Below, one piece after another: positions 31,482-39,721 of a DNA stretch of 45,189 bases (the stretch's first letter is position 1; each line of letters begins with the position of its first letter). This stretch comes from CAG-632 sp963626805 (lineage in GTDB: Bacteria > Bacillota > Clostridia > Lachnospirales > Lachnospiraceae), in contig CAVFXS010000027.1 in assembly GCA_963626805.1 (NCBI GenBank), positions 1 to 45,189 on the forward strand, in the 5' to 3' direction. Below the pieces are notes generated by a model. It saw nothing but the letters and a program-made list of their open reading frames with translations. It had not been told where the DNA came from and did not search any database. A program made the position numbers and the translations under genes.

Positions 31482-34259
31482 ATGGAAAAAGATATAGCAG
31501 TACAGGTAACACACACACAGAAGATAGGAAATCGATTTTATAACTGGTGGAAACGATATTATGTATATGCAATTTCGAGTCTGATAATTATTGCCACAGT
31601 GATAGCGATTCTTGCAGTAAAGGGATTCTGGCCGTTTGGAAAAGGAGCTTCATTACTGAGTGGAGACTTTTTTTTGCAAGGCTGGCCATATACTGCAGAA
31701 TTAAAGGATAAACTGGCGAATGGAGAATCCATTTTTTATACATGGGGAGCGGCATTTGGAGCCAATTTTTTCAGCAATATTGTATTATATCTGAATCCGT
31801 TTTTGCTGGTGTTTGTACTGGTGCCGACGGAATATGTATTACAGATCAGTACGATTACATTAATAATAACGTTGCTTTTTCTGAACGGAACAATGTTATA
31901 TTTTCTGACCCACCGTCCGAATTATGCACTGCCTGTGAATCGCATTTCCAATATGTTGTTTTCACTGTCCTTTACATTGTGTACATATGTGGTTTCCAAT
32001 GTAATTAACTGGAACTTTATGGCAACGGCAGTATGTTTTCCGTTGATCCTGCTCGGACTTGAGCGATTTGTTGCAAATAGGGGATGGAAGCTTTATTTTT
32101 TTTCACTGGCACTGGCATTTTTCAGCTGTTATTATTTTGCAGGTTTGTTCTGCATTTTTATTCTGTTATATTATTTAACATTGGAATTTGAGAGCTTTCG
32201 ATATTTCGTACAGAAATCATGGAAGGTGATTCTGATTTCCGCAGTAGCGATTCTTGTATCCGGCATCCTTCTGATTCCGGTATTTATTCAGATGCTGGGG
32301 CAGACATATTCGATCAGTTCTTATGAAGGAGGTGCATGGTTTACTTCCTTCTGGGATATTCTGCAGGAGTTTTTTGCGTTTAATAAGGCGATAGATATTG
32401 GAAGCGCATCGGACAGTTATGGAGAGGTAAATCTGTATTATGGCCTGCTTCCGTTGATGCTGACCTCGTTTTATTTCCTGAATCCGAAGATAAAAAGAAC
32501 GACCAGATTAAAGAAATTATTATTGACGGCAGTATATCTGATTGCATTTGATCTGAATGGATTGAACTATATAATGCATATGTTTCATTATCCATCCTGG
32601 TTTCCAAATCGGTTCTCATGGTTCTTTACCTTATACTGTATTATCTTGGCATCAGAATCATGGACAACCATGGAGAGGGATGATTATCGGATGGTGACTG
32701 TACCGCGTGGATTGTTGTTGGGAATTGGCTGGGCGGTTATTACCGTTTTGTGCTTTGCATTTGCACAGACGACAGGATATCAGTTTGTTTACACATATAG
32801 TATTGGATTATTTCTGTTTTACATGGTAGCAATGCTTCTTCTTCCGTATCTGAAAGGAAAGGAAGCGAATGTACTGGCAATGGTTGGCTGTGTGGAAATT
32901 ATATGTAGCTTTGGGTATTCTGTGATTTTCAGACAGGCTGATACTGCAGCGAACAGAGTTGCACAGGAGGTTATGGAAAATCGGGAATTTCTTGATACTT
33001 ATACGACGGAACAGATATATGGATTCAGCAGGATTCTGCCGGCGAGGGATGTACTAAGTGAGTTGAACAGTGGTCTGATCATGAATTATAATGCTCCTAC
33101 TATTTTTGCCAGTTCGATTGGAAATATTGGCTCGTTTCTGGAGGGCGTAGGAGTATATACAAGTAATAATTCCGTGCAGGCAGCCGGATATACACAGGTA
33201 GTTATGTCGATGCTTAATATACAGTATATCTATTGTGATAATAAGGTAATACCATCACATGGCAGTCGTGTTATTTATACCGGGCAGGATGACCCATACG
33301 GGCATTATCCGGTAGTGGCTGCAGAAAATCAGTTTGTATTATATGAAAATCCGACTGCGTTATCCGTGGGATATATGGTAGATAAGGATGCACAGGAAAG
33401 ATGGAAAGCGGTGATTGCAGAAAGTGACAGACAGAACCGAGGAATTGCAGATAATATTAATGTCCTGACAGAAGCAACCAGTGGAATTTCCAATGTAATG
33501 GAAAAGGTAGAGCTTCCGATCCAGAATCTGCAGGTGGCAAATTGCCAGGCGATTGTAAAGGATCATCGTTGGATTGTGGCAGAAGCATTTGATACAGATA
33601 CTTTGGATGTGAGTCAGTTTGAAGGAGAAGGCAGTGCCATAAATCTTGCAGAAGAGGAATATGATCCACTTTCAAAATCTTATCTTGGATTTACCTATCG
33701 GGCAGATCAGGACGGAGAATATTTTATTGAGATTGACGGAAATTTTACATCGGCAGGATATTTGAAGGCCGGAGAGGAAATGCAGATATATTATGAAATA
33801 TCAGCCTCTGATTTCGTAGATGGACAAACAAACGGTACGATTCAGATCAGTCGTTTTAATGAGGAGCAGTGGCAGAAGGTATATGATGTACTGAGCAGAC
33901 AGCAGATGACGGTGACCGGTGCGACGGACTCAGAGATACAGGGAACGGTTAAGTCGGAGCAGGAAGGGATCTTATTTACCAGCATTCCATATGAGAAAAA
34001 CTGGCATATATATGTTGACGGAGAGGAACAGGAGATACTGCCGCTTTGGAGCTCGCTGGTTTCTGTGGAATTACCGGAGGGTGAGCATGATATACGGATT
34101 GTATATCGGCAGAGCGGACTGGCGATAGGAGCGGCTGTTTCATGTGCTATGATCGTATTGGTTGTAGGATATATGATCTGGAGGCGGCACAAAGGAAAAG
34201 ATTTCCTACTGGAAAAAATGGGTGAGAAAGCGAATGTTGCTATTTCAGAAGAATCATAG
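31482..34259 (+). CDS. YfhO-family polytopic membrane protein
   Basis: A 925-residue protein of the YfhO family, whose members are GT-C-like and tied to decoration of cell-surface polymers (B. subtilis YfhO with lipoteichoic acid glycosylation, Listeria GtlA and related proteins). Residues ~30-480 hold about twelve membrane segments. The early extracytoplasmic loop DFFLQGWPY (near 66-75) contains the Asp typical of this fold. A long extracytoplasmic domain follows (~490-890), with a last membrane segment near 885-905 and a short cytoplasmic basic tail. By eye it is more A+T-rich than its neighbours and uses different codons, and it sits between conserved housekeeping genes, so a separate origin is possible. 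Substrate unknown. Confidence 0.85.
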   Translation: MEKDIAVQVTHTQKIGNRFYNWWKRYYVYAISSLIIIATVIAILAVKGFWPFGKGASLLSGDFFLQGWPYTAELKDKLANGESIFYTWGAAFGANFFSNIVLYLNPFLLVFVLVPTEYVLQISTITLIITLLFLNGTMLYFLTHRPNYALPVNRISNMLFSLSFTLCTYVVSNVINWNFMATAVCFPLILLGLERFVANRGWKLYFFSLALAFFSCYYFAGLFCIFILLYYLTLEFESFRYFVQKSWKVILISAVAILVSGILLIPVFIQMLGQTYSISSYEGGAWFTSFWDILQEFFAFNKAIDIGSASDSYGEVNLYYGLLPLMLTSFYFLNPKIKRTTRLKKLLLTAVYLIAFDLNGLNYIMHMFHYPSWFPNRFSWFFTLYCIILASESWTTMERDDYRMVTVPRGLLLGIGWAVITVLCFAFAQTTGYQFVYTYSIGLFLFYMVAMLLLPYLKGKEANVLAMVGCVEIICSFGYSVIFRQADTAANRVAQEVMENREFLDTYTTEQIYGFSRILPARDVLSELNSGLIMNYNAPTIFASSIGNIGSFLEGVGVYTSNNSVQAAGYTQVVMSMLNIQYIYCDNKVIPSHGSRVIYTGQDDPYGHYPVVAAENQFVLYENPTALSVGYMVDKDAQERWKAVIAESDRQNRGIADNINVLTEATSGISNVMEKVELPIQNLQVANCQAIVKDHRWIVAEAFDTDTLDVSQFEGEGSAINLAEEEYDPLSKSYLGFTYRADQDGEYFIEIDGNFTSAGYLKAGEEMQIYYEISASDFVDGQTNGTIQISRFNEEQWQKVYDVLSRQQMTVTGATDSEIQGTVKSEQEGILFTSIPYEKNWHIYVDGEEQEILPLWSSLVSVELPEGEHDIRIVYRQSGLAIGAAVSCAMIVLVVGYMIWRRHKGKDFLLEKMGEKANVAISEES

Positions 34260-34265
34260 TATAAT
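34237..34265 (+). promoter_or_regulatory. Probable sigma-A promoter of ireB-ruvX-DUF1292
   Basis: TTGCTA (34237-34242), a 17-bp spacer and TATAAT (34260-34265). The decamer TATAATTATG is repeated in tandem (34260-34269, 34270-34279), giving a second -10-like element. The -35 lies inside the end of the YfhO-family gene. Confidence 0.55.
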
Positions 34266-34323
34266 TATGTATAATTATGGAATGAACGGATTTGACGGAG
34301 AATGAAGAAAAGGACGTGAGAGC

Positions 34324-34575
34324 ATGGATAATACACAGCACATTAGTGTGATTAAAGAGAACGGACTGGAAGTTACGGATATTTTAGCACAGGTATATGA
34401 AGCATTGTCTGAGAAGGGTTATAATCCGGTAAGCCAGATCGTGGGATATATTATGAGCGGTGATCCGACCTATATCACCAGCTATAAGGGTGCCAGAAGT
34501 CTGATCATGAAGGCAGAACGGGACGAAATTATAGAAGTTCTGTTGGAAAATTACATTGATACGAGATTGAAGTAG
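34324..34575 (+). CDS. ireB: IreB family regulatory phosphoprotein (UPF0297)
   Basis: An 83-residue protein with the family core VYEALSEKGYNPVSQIVGYIMSGDPTYITSY and the ending ERDEIIEVLLENYI. In Enterococcus IreB is a target of the Ser/Thr kinase IreK and reduces cephalosporin resistance; phosphorylated Thr residues lie near the N-terminus, and one Thr (residue 4) is present here. ireB-ruvX-DUF1292 is a conserved Firmicutes trio. RBS GGACGTGAGAGC precedes ATG. Confidence 0.93.
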   Translation: MDNTQHISVIKENGLEVTDILAQVYEALSEKGYNPVSQIVGYIMSGDPTYITSYKGARSLIMKAERDEIIEVLLENYIDTRLK

Positions 34576-34596
34576 GGATCGGGGCAGAGGTACAAT

Positions 34597-35034
34597 ATGA
34601 GAATCATGGGATTGGATTTCGGAACGAAGACAGTTGGCGTGGCAATCAGTGATCCATTGATGGTAACGGCACAGCCGATTGAGACCATTATCAGGAAGTC
34701 TGCAAACAAGCTTCGTCAGACACTGGCACGGATTGAAACACTGATCGTGGAGAACCAAGTGGAACTGATCGTACTGGGATATCCGAAGAATATGAACAAT
34801 ACCGTTGGCGAGCGCGCGCAGGCATGCGAGGCATTTAAAGAGGACCTGGAACGCAGGACAGCACTTCCTGTAGTCTTATGGGATGAGCGTATGACAACTA
34901 TGGAGTCGGAGCGGATTCTGATGGCAGGTGAGGTGCGTCGTGAGAACCGGAAGGCTGTGATTGATCAGATGGCTGCGGTATTGATTCTGCAGAGTTATAT
35001 GGATGCGAAAAAGCATGAGACAGAAGAAACATAA
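34597..35034 (+). CDS. ruvX: Holliday junction resolvase-like protein RuvX (YqgF)
   Basis: A 145-residue RNase H-fold protein. The catalytic Asp lies in MGLDFGTKTVGVAISD, followed by ELIVLGYPKNMNNTVG and LWDERMTTMESE, and a final Asp in VIDQMAAVLILQ. The family processes the 5' end of pre-16S rRNA and has also been linked to Holliday junction resolution. It is 21 bp after ireB. Confidence 0.94.
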   Translation: MRIMGLDFGTKTVGVAISDPLMVTAQPIETIIRKSANKLRQTLARIETLIVENQVELIVLGYPKNMNNTVGERAQACEAFKEDLERRTALPVVLWDERMTTMESERILMAGEVRRENRKAVIDQMAAVLILQSYMDAKKHETEET

Positions 35035-35053
35035 TTCGGTTGTTGGAGGAAAT

Positions 35054-35341
35054 ATGGAAGAGAATCAGGAATTAAGAACGGTTCCGTTTGTGACAGAAGA
35101 CGGTGAACAGATAGAAATGTATGTCCTGGAGGAGACGACTCTTCAGGGAATTCATTATATATTAGTTACAGAAGATCTGAGTGACGACAGCGAAGAAGCG
35201 GTTGTGATGATCATGAGGGAAGAAAAACAGTCAGACGAGGATGAATTTGCATTATATGATATGGTTGAGAATGAGGATGAGCTTCAGGCCGTGGCAAAGG
35301 TATTTGCTGAGCTGATGGAAGACGTCGATTTCGAGCTGTAA
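35054..35341 (+). CDS. DUF1292 protein (YrzB family)
   Basis: A 95-residue, very acidic protein of unknown function. It has the DUF1292 pattern: FVTEDGEQIEMYVLEETTLQGIHYILV near the start and an EDEFALYDMVENEDELQAVAKVFAELM ending. It nearly always follows ruvX in Firmicutes. ATG 35054 lies close after GGAGGA; a longer frame from 35003 overlaps ruvX. Confidence 0.88.
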   Translation: MEENQELRTVPFVTEDGEQIEMYVLEETTLQGIHYILVTEDLSDDSEEAVVMIMREEKQSDEDEFALYDMVENEDELQAVAKVFAELMEDVDFEL

Positions 35342-35411
35342 GCATGTGCAAATGATTCATAAAAGAACGGAAGCAGTGTTGACAGAGCATGAAATGGAGG
35401 TTTTTATTTAA

Positions 35412-37079
35412 ATGAAAAAAATGGAAAATACGAAGCCGGTTAAGATTATCCCTTTGGGCGGATTGGAGCAGATCGGTATGAATATCACGGCAATCGAGTA
35501 TGAAGACACGATTGTAGTGGTGGATTGTGGCCTTTCGTTCCCGGATGATGAAATGCTGGGAATCGATCTGGTTATTCCGGATGTAACCTATCTGAAGGAG
35601 AATGCAGATAAGGTAAAGGGTCTGGTAATCACACATGGTCATGAAGATCATATCGGAGCAATTCCTTATGTAGAGAAGGAAATCAATATGCCGATTTATG
35701 CGACAAAGCTGACGATGGGTATTATTGAAGGAAAATTAAAAGAACATAACCTGATGCAGAATATTAAGCGGAAGGTTGTAAAACATGGACAGATCATCAA
35801 TCTGGGATGCCTGCGTGTGGAGTTTATCAAGACCAACCACAGTATTGCAGATGCATCTGCACTGGCAATCTATACACCGGCAGGAATTCTGGTACATACC
35901 GGGGACTTTAAGGTGGACTATACACCGGTATTCGGTGAGGCAATTGATCTGCAGAGATTTGCAGAATTAGGTAAAAAAGGAGTGCTGGCACTGATGTGTG
36001 ACAGTACGAATATAGAGCGGCCCGGATTTACGATGTCAGAGCGCACAGTCGGCAAGACTTTTGATAACATCTTTGCTGACAATCAGAATCATAGAATTAT
36101 TGTAGCGACATTTGCATCGAATGTGGATCGTGTACAGCAGATTGTAAATTCTGCCTATAAATATGGCAGAAAAGTGGTGGTAGAAGGAAGAAGTATGGTC
36201 AATATCATCACAGTTGCACAGGAACTTGGCTATATCCGGATTCCGGATAATACATTGATTGATATAGAAGAACTGAAGAATTATCCGGATGAGAAGACGG
36301 TCTTGATCACAACCGGAAGCCAAGGCGAAAATATGGCAGCTCTTTCAAGAATAGCAGCCAATATCCATAAAAAGGTATCTATCAAGCCAGGTGATACCGT
36401 GATCCTGAGTTCTACTCCGATTCCGGGAAATGAGAAGGCAGTTTCCAGAATTATTAACGAGTTGGAAATGAAGGGTGCAAAGGTAATCTTTCAGGATACA
36501 CATGTATCCGGACATGCATGTCAGGAAGAAATCAAGCTGATCTATACATTAACCAGACCGAAGTATGCGATTCCGGTACATGGAGAATATCGGCATCTGA
36601 AGCGTCATGCGGAACTGGCAGAAAGTCTTGGAATTGATAAGCAGCATATCTGCATTTTGTCCAGCGGTGACGTACTGGAGATCTGTGAGGATTATGCAGA
36701 GGTGGTAGATACCGTTCCGGCAGAGGGGATTCTGGTAGATGGTCTGGGTGTTGGTGATGTAGGAAACATTGTTTTACGGGATCGTCAGATGCTTTCACAG
36801 AACGGACTGATCATTGTGGTAGTGACGCTGGAGAGTGGCAGCAATCAGGTGCTGGCAGGACCGGATATTGTATCCAGAGGATTTGTATATGTCCGGGAAG
36901 CTGAGAATCTGATGGAAGAATGCAGGGATGTAGTAGAAGATGCCCTGATGCGGTGCCTGGATCATAACATTACAGACTGGGGCAAGCTGAAGACCACCAT
37001 GCGTGACGATCTGAGTGAGTTTTTATGGAGGAGAACGAAGCGGAATCCGATGATTCTGCCGATTATCACAGAAGTATAA
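35412..37079 (+). CDS. rnjA: Ribonuclease J
   Basis: A 555-residue metallo-beta-lactamase/beta-CASP nuclease with 5'-3' exonuclease and endonuclease activity on mRNA and rRNA precursors. The zinc motif HGHEDH is at residues 75-80; beta-CASP motifs (CDSTNIERPG, TTGSQGE, HVSGHACQEE, VHGEYRHL) are all present; the C-terminal dimerisation domain is complete. RBS TGGAGG lies 11 bp before ATG. A TTGACA in the 70-bp spacer (35378) has no matching -10. Confidence 0.95.
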   Translation: MKKMENTKPVKIIPLGGLEQIGMNITAIEYEDTIVVVDCGLSFPDDEMLGIDLVIPDVTYLKENADKVKGLVITHGHEDHIGAIPYVEKEINMPIYATKLTMGIIEGKLKEHNLMQNIKRKVVKHGQIINLGCLRVEFIKTNHSIADASALAIYTPAGILVHTGDFKVDYTPVFGEAIDLQRFAELGKKGVLALMCDSTNIERPGFTMSERTVGKTFDNIFADNQNHRIIVATFASNVDRVQQIVNSAYKYGRKVVVEGRSMVNIITVAQELGYIRIPDNTLIDIEELKNYPDEKTVLITTGSQGENMAALSRIAANIHKKVSIKPGDTVILSSTPIPGNEKAVSRIINELEMKGAKVIFQDTHVSGHACQEEIKLIYTLTRPKYAIPVHGEYRHLKRHAELAESLGIDKQHICILSSGDVLEICEDYAEVVDTVPAEGILVDGLGVGDVGNIVLRDRQMLSQNGLIIVVVTLESGSNQVLAGPDIVSRGFVYVREAENLMEECRDVVEDALMRCLDHNITDWGKLKTTMRDDLSEFLWRRTKRNPMILPIITEV

Positions 37080-37092
37080 GGGGGAAGAATTC

Positions 37093-37437
37093 ATGCACGC
37101 GGCAATTAATATGGCACAGGAATTGAATAAGGAGCTCCTGAACAGTGAGGAATACCGACGCTACCGGGAGACGAACCGGAGACTGAAGGAGGATGCAGAG
37201 CTGTATGGACGATATAATGAATTTCGACGCCGGAATTGCGAGCTGCAGACCAGTGAGGGTGACAGTAATCTGTATGATGAGGTCTTTAATTTAGTGAAAG
37301 AATATGATACAATTCTACAGGATGCCCGTGTGAGCGACTTTATGATGGCAGAACAGCATTTGTGTAATCTGATGCAGGAAGTGTATAATACAATGACACA
37401 GGGGTTGGAACTCGATTATGAACATTTAGAGAAGTAG
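37093..37437 (+). CDS. YlbF/YmcA family protein
   Basis: A 114-residue, all-helical acidic protein of the Com_YlbF family (former DUF964), seen in A-x-E-L-x-K-x-L-L-x-S-x-E-Y-R-R-Y near the start and a Phe/Met/Leu-rich C-terminal helix. In B. subtilis YlbF, YmcA and YaaT form a complex that directs RNase Y to some mRNAs. Its place 13 bp after the RNase J gene suggests a similar accessory role in RNA decay; this is inference. Confidence 0.8.
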   Translation: MHAAINMAQELNKELLNSEEYRRYRETNRRLKEDAELYGRYNEFRRRNCELQTSEGDSNLYDEVFNLVKEYDTILQDARVSDFMMAEQHLCNLMQEVYNTMTQGLELDYEHLEK

Positions 37438-37445
37438 GTGCAGCC

Positions 37446-37832
37446 ATGACGGATAAAAACATGAAAAATGCATTGCGGATTGTATTCCGGGTATTGGTCA
37501 ATATTATTATTATATTGCTGCTGATTCAGGTATTTACGATGGCATATAATTTTGCATATAAAGTATTTACAGACAATTGTATGAATCCGCAGGATAATAA
37601 GGAGATACAGTTTGTGATAAAACCGGATACCTCTACAATAGAGATTGTAGATGATCTGATTGCGGATGGACTGGTGGAAGGTAAATACGTAATGTTGGTC
37701 AAGATCTATGCATCCAGTTATCATGGAAAGCTAAAGCCGGGGACTTATGCGTTGACCCGTTCTATGACGCAGGATGAAATATTAAAGACAATTACAGGTA
37801 CCGTGGAGGAGGAAAAGGATGATAGTCAATGA
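37446..37832 (+). CDS. MltG/YceG-like membrane protein without the catalytic domain
   Basis: A 128-residue protein: basic N-terminus, one membrane segment at about residues 12-34, then a short extracytoplasmic domain resembling the LysM-like N-terminal part of MltG (IQFVIKPDTSTIEIVDDLIADGLVEGKYVMLVKI and LKPGTYALTRSMTQDEILKTIT). It stops where the lytic transglycosylase domain with its catalytic Glu should begin. The place before trmR equals that of yrrL (mltG) in B. subtilis, so it is either a shortened MltG or a binding-only relative. Its stop overlaps trmR by 14 bp. Confidence 0.75.
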   Translation: MTDKNMKNALRIVFRVLVNIIIILLLIQVFTMAYNFAYKVFTDNCMNPQDNKEIQFVIKPDTSTIEIVDDLIADGLVEGKYVMLVKIYASSYHGKLKPGTYALTRSMTQDEILKTITGTVEEEKDDSQ

Positions 37833-38484
37833 AAGAGTTGTATCTTTCATAAATTCACTGAATCCGGAAATAGACTCTCTGGTTTATCGGATTGAGCGGG
37901 AAGCCAGAGAAGAAGAGGTTCCAATTGTTCGTGCGGAAACACGGGAATTATTAAAGGTTCTGGAATTAATACAGAAACCGCAGAGAATTCTTGAGGTTGG
38001 CACGGCAGTTGGATTTTCTTCTATTTACATGAGTCAGTATCTGCCGGAGGGTGGAAGTATCACTACAATAGAGAAGTATCCGCCAAGAATTGAAGCGGCG
38101 AAAAAGAACTTTGCACGGACCGGAACAACGGACCGGATCACCTTGCTGGAAGGTGATGCAGCGGAGATATTAAGGGAACTGACACAGGAATATGATATGA
38201 TCTTCATGGATGCAGCGAAGGGGCAGTATATTCATTTCCTTCCAGAGATAATGAGACTGCTGGCACCGGGTGGAATGCTGGTATCGGATAATGTGCTGCA
38301 GGATGGTGATGTACTGGAATCGCATTATGCAATCACGAAGAGAAACCGGACGATTCACAGTCGTATGCGGGAATATCTGTATACCTTGAAGCATCATCCG
38401 CTGCTGGAAACGGCGATTATTCCGATCGGAGATGGCGTAGCGGTCAGCACCAGAATTGAACCACAGGTTAAAGGAGAGAATTAG
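37819..38484 (+). CDS. trmR: O-methyltransferase, probable tRNA 5-hydroxyuridine methyltransferase TrmR
   Basis: A 221-residue class I, O-methyltransferase family 3 protein. SAM motif ILEVGTAVGFSSIYM near residues 55-69, ITTIEKYPPRIEAAKKNF, and the metal-binding IFMDAAKGQY. B. subtilis TrmR (YrrM) methylates 5-hydroxyuridine at wobble position 34 to 5-methoxyuridine, and its gene precedes U32 genes (yrrN, yrrO) that make the hydroxyuridine. The same order here supports this function. RBS GGAGGAAAAGG just before ATG. Confidence 0.83.
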   Translation: MIVNERVVSFINSLNPEIDSLVYRIEREAREEEVPIVRAETRELLKVLELIQKPQRILEVGTAVGFSSIYMSQYLPEGGSITTIEKYPPRIEAAKKNFARTGTTDRITLLEGDAAEILRELTQEYDMIFMDAAKGQYIHFLPEIMRLLAPGGMLVSDNVLQDGDVLESHYAITKRNRTIHSRMREYLYTLKHHPLLETAIIPIGDGVAVSTRIEPQVKGEN

Positions 38485-38485
38485 A

Positions 38486-39712
38486 ATGAGACCAGTCGAA
38501 TTATTGATTCCGGCAGGCAGCCTGGAAGTGTTGAAAACAGCTGTCCGTTATGGTGCGGATGCGGTATATATTGGTGGTGAGGCATTCGGACTTCGGGCGA
38601 AGGCGCATAATTTTACGATTCCTGATATGCAGGAGGGAATTGCATTTGCACATGAGTATGGATGTAAGGTCTATCTGACAGTGAATGTGCTTGCACATAA
38701 TCAGGATATAGAAGGAATCCGGAAATATTTTCGAACATTGCAGGATGTTCCGGCAGATGCATTGATCATATCAGATCCGGGTGTATTTATGATGGCGAAA
38801 GAGCTGCTTCCGAATATGGAGATTCATATCAGCACACAGGCTAATAATACCAATTATGAGACCTATCGGTTCTGGTACCGGATGGGAGCCAGACGCGTTG
38901 TATCGGCGAGAGAGCTGTCACTGCAGGAGATCAGTGAGATCCGGCGGAATATTCCGGAGGACATGGAAATAGAATCCTTTATTCATGGAGCAATGTGTAT
39001 TTCTTATTCCGGAAGATGTCTGCTCAGTAATTATTTTACCGGCAGAGATGCCAATCAGGGAGCCTGTACTCATCCCTGCAGATGGAAATATGCTGTAGTG
39101 GAGGAGAAACGACCGGGTGAATATCTTCCGGTTGAAGAGGACGACCGGGGGACTTACATATTTAACTCCAGGGATTTATGCATGATCGAGCATATTCCGG
39201 AGATGATAGAGGCTGGTATTGACAGCTTTAAGATCGAAGGCAGAATGAAAACAGCATTATATGTAGCAACGGTGGCGAGAACATACAGGAAAGCAATGAA
39301 TGATTATCAGATATCCCCGGAGCTTTATCAGAAGAATCTGGACTATTACCGGGCAGAAATTTCCAAATGCACATACCGGCAGTTTACCACCGGATTTTAT
39401 TTCGGAAAAACGACGGCGGATTCACAGATTTATGATAATAACACGTATATCCGGGAATATACGTATCTGGGTATGGTGGAACGGACGGATGAACAGGGAC
39501 GGCTGGTTCTGGAACAACGGAACAAGTTTACAGTCGGAGAAACGGTAGAGGCCATGCTGTTTGACGGAGAAAATCAGGAGCTGATCGTGCAGGGTATCTG
39601 GGATGATGCCGGGAATACCATGGAATCTGCACCGCATCCGAAGCAAAGGCTGCATGTGGACTTTGGAATGCAGCTTCCGATCGGCTGTATATTACGGAGG
39701 AAGGAAGATTAA
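38486..39712 (+). CDS. trhP: U32 family protein, probable tRNA wobble-uridine hydroxylation factor (TrhP/YrrO)
   Basis: A 408-residue protein annotated in most genomes as peptidase U32. It begins PVELLIPAGSLEVLKTAVRYGADAVYIGG and carries the U32 signature ESFIHGAMCISYSGRC (C171 and following Cys), with more Cys in GACTHPCRWKY, likely Fe-S ligands. TrhP-type proteins use prephenate to form 5-hydroxyuridine in tRNA; TrmR next door would methylate it. Only one U32 gene is present, against two in B. subtilis. ATG 38486 follows AAAGGAG; the longer frame from 38456 overlaps trmR. The stop overlaps the sigK stop by 4 bp. Confidence 0.85.
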   Translation: MRPVELLIPAGSLEVLKTAVRYGADAVYIGGEAFGLRAKAHNFTIPDMQEGIAFAHEYGCKVYLTVNVLAHNQDIEGIRKYFRTLQDVPADALIISDPGVFMMAKELLPNMEIHISTQANNTNYETYRFWYRMGARRVVSARELSLQEISEIRRNIPEDMEIESFIHGAMCISYSGRCLLSNYFTGRDANQGACTHPCRWKYAVVEEKRPGEYLPVEEDDRGTYIFNSRDLCMIEHIPEMIEAGIDSFKIEGRMKTALYVATVARTYRKAMNDYQISPELYQKNLDYYRAEISKCTYRQFTTGFYFGKTTADSQIYDNNTYIREYTYLGMVERTDEQGRLVLEQRNKFTVGETVEAMLFDGENQELIVQGIWDDAGNTMESAPHPKQRLHVDFGMQLPIGCILRRKED

Positions 39713-39721
39713 CCTTCCTCC
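39696..39721. terminator. Hairpin at the convergent ends of the U32 gene and sigK
   Basis: GGAGGAAGG (39696-39704) and CCTTCCTCC (39713-39721) form a perfect 9-bp stem with loop AAGATTAA that contains both stop codons. No long T run follows on either strand, so it may act as a weak two-way terminator or a stabiliser of 3' ends. Confidence 0.5.

Noticed and set aside
35378..35411. TTGACA as promoter of rnjA
   Set aside because: No -10 at 16-18 bp, and a start there would remove the ribosome site.
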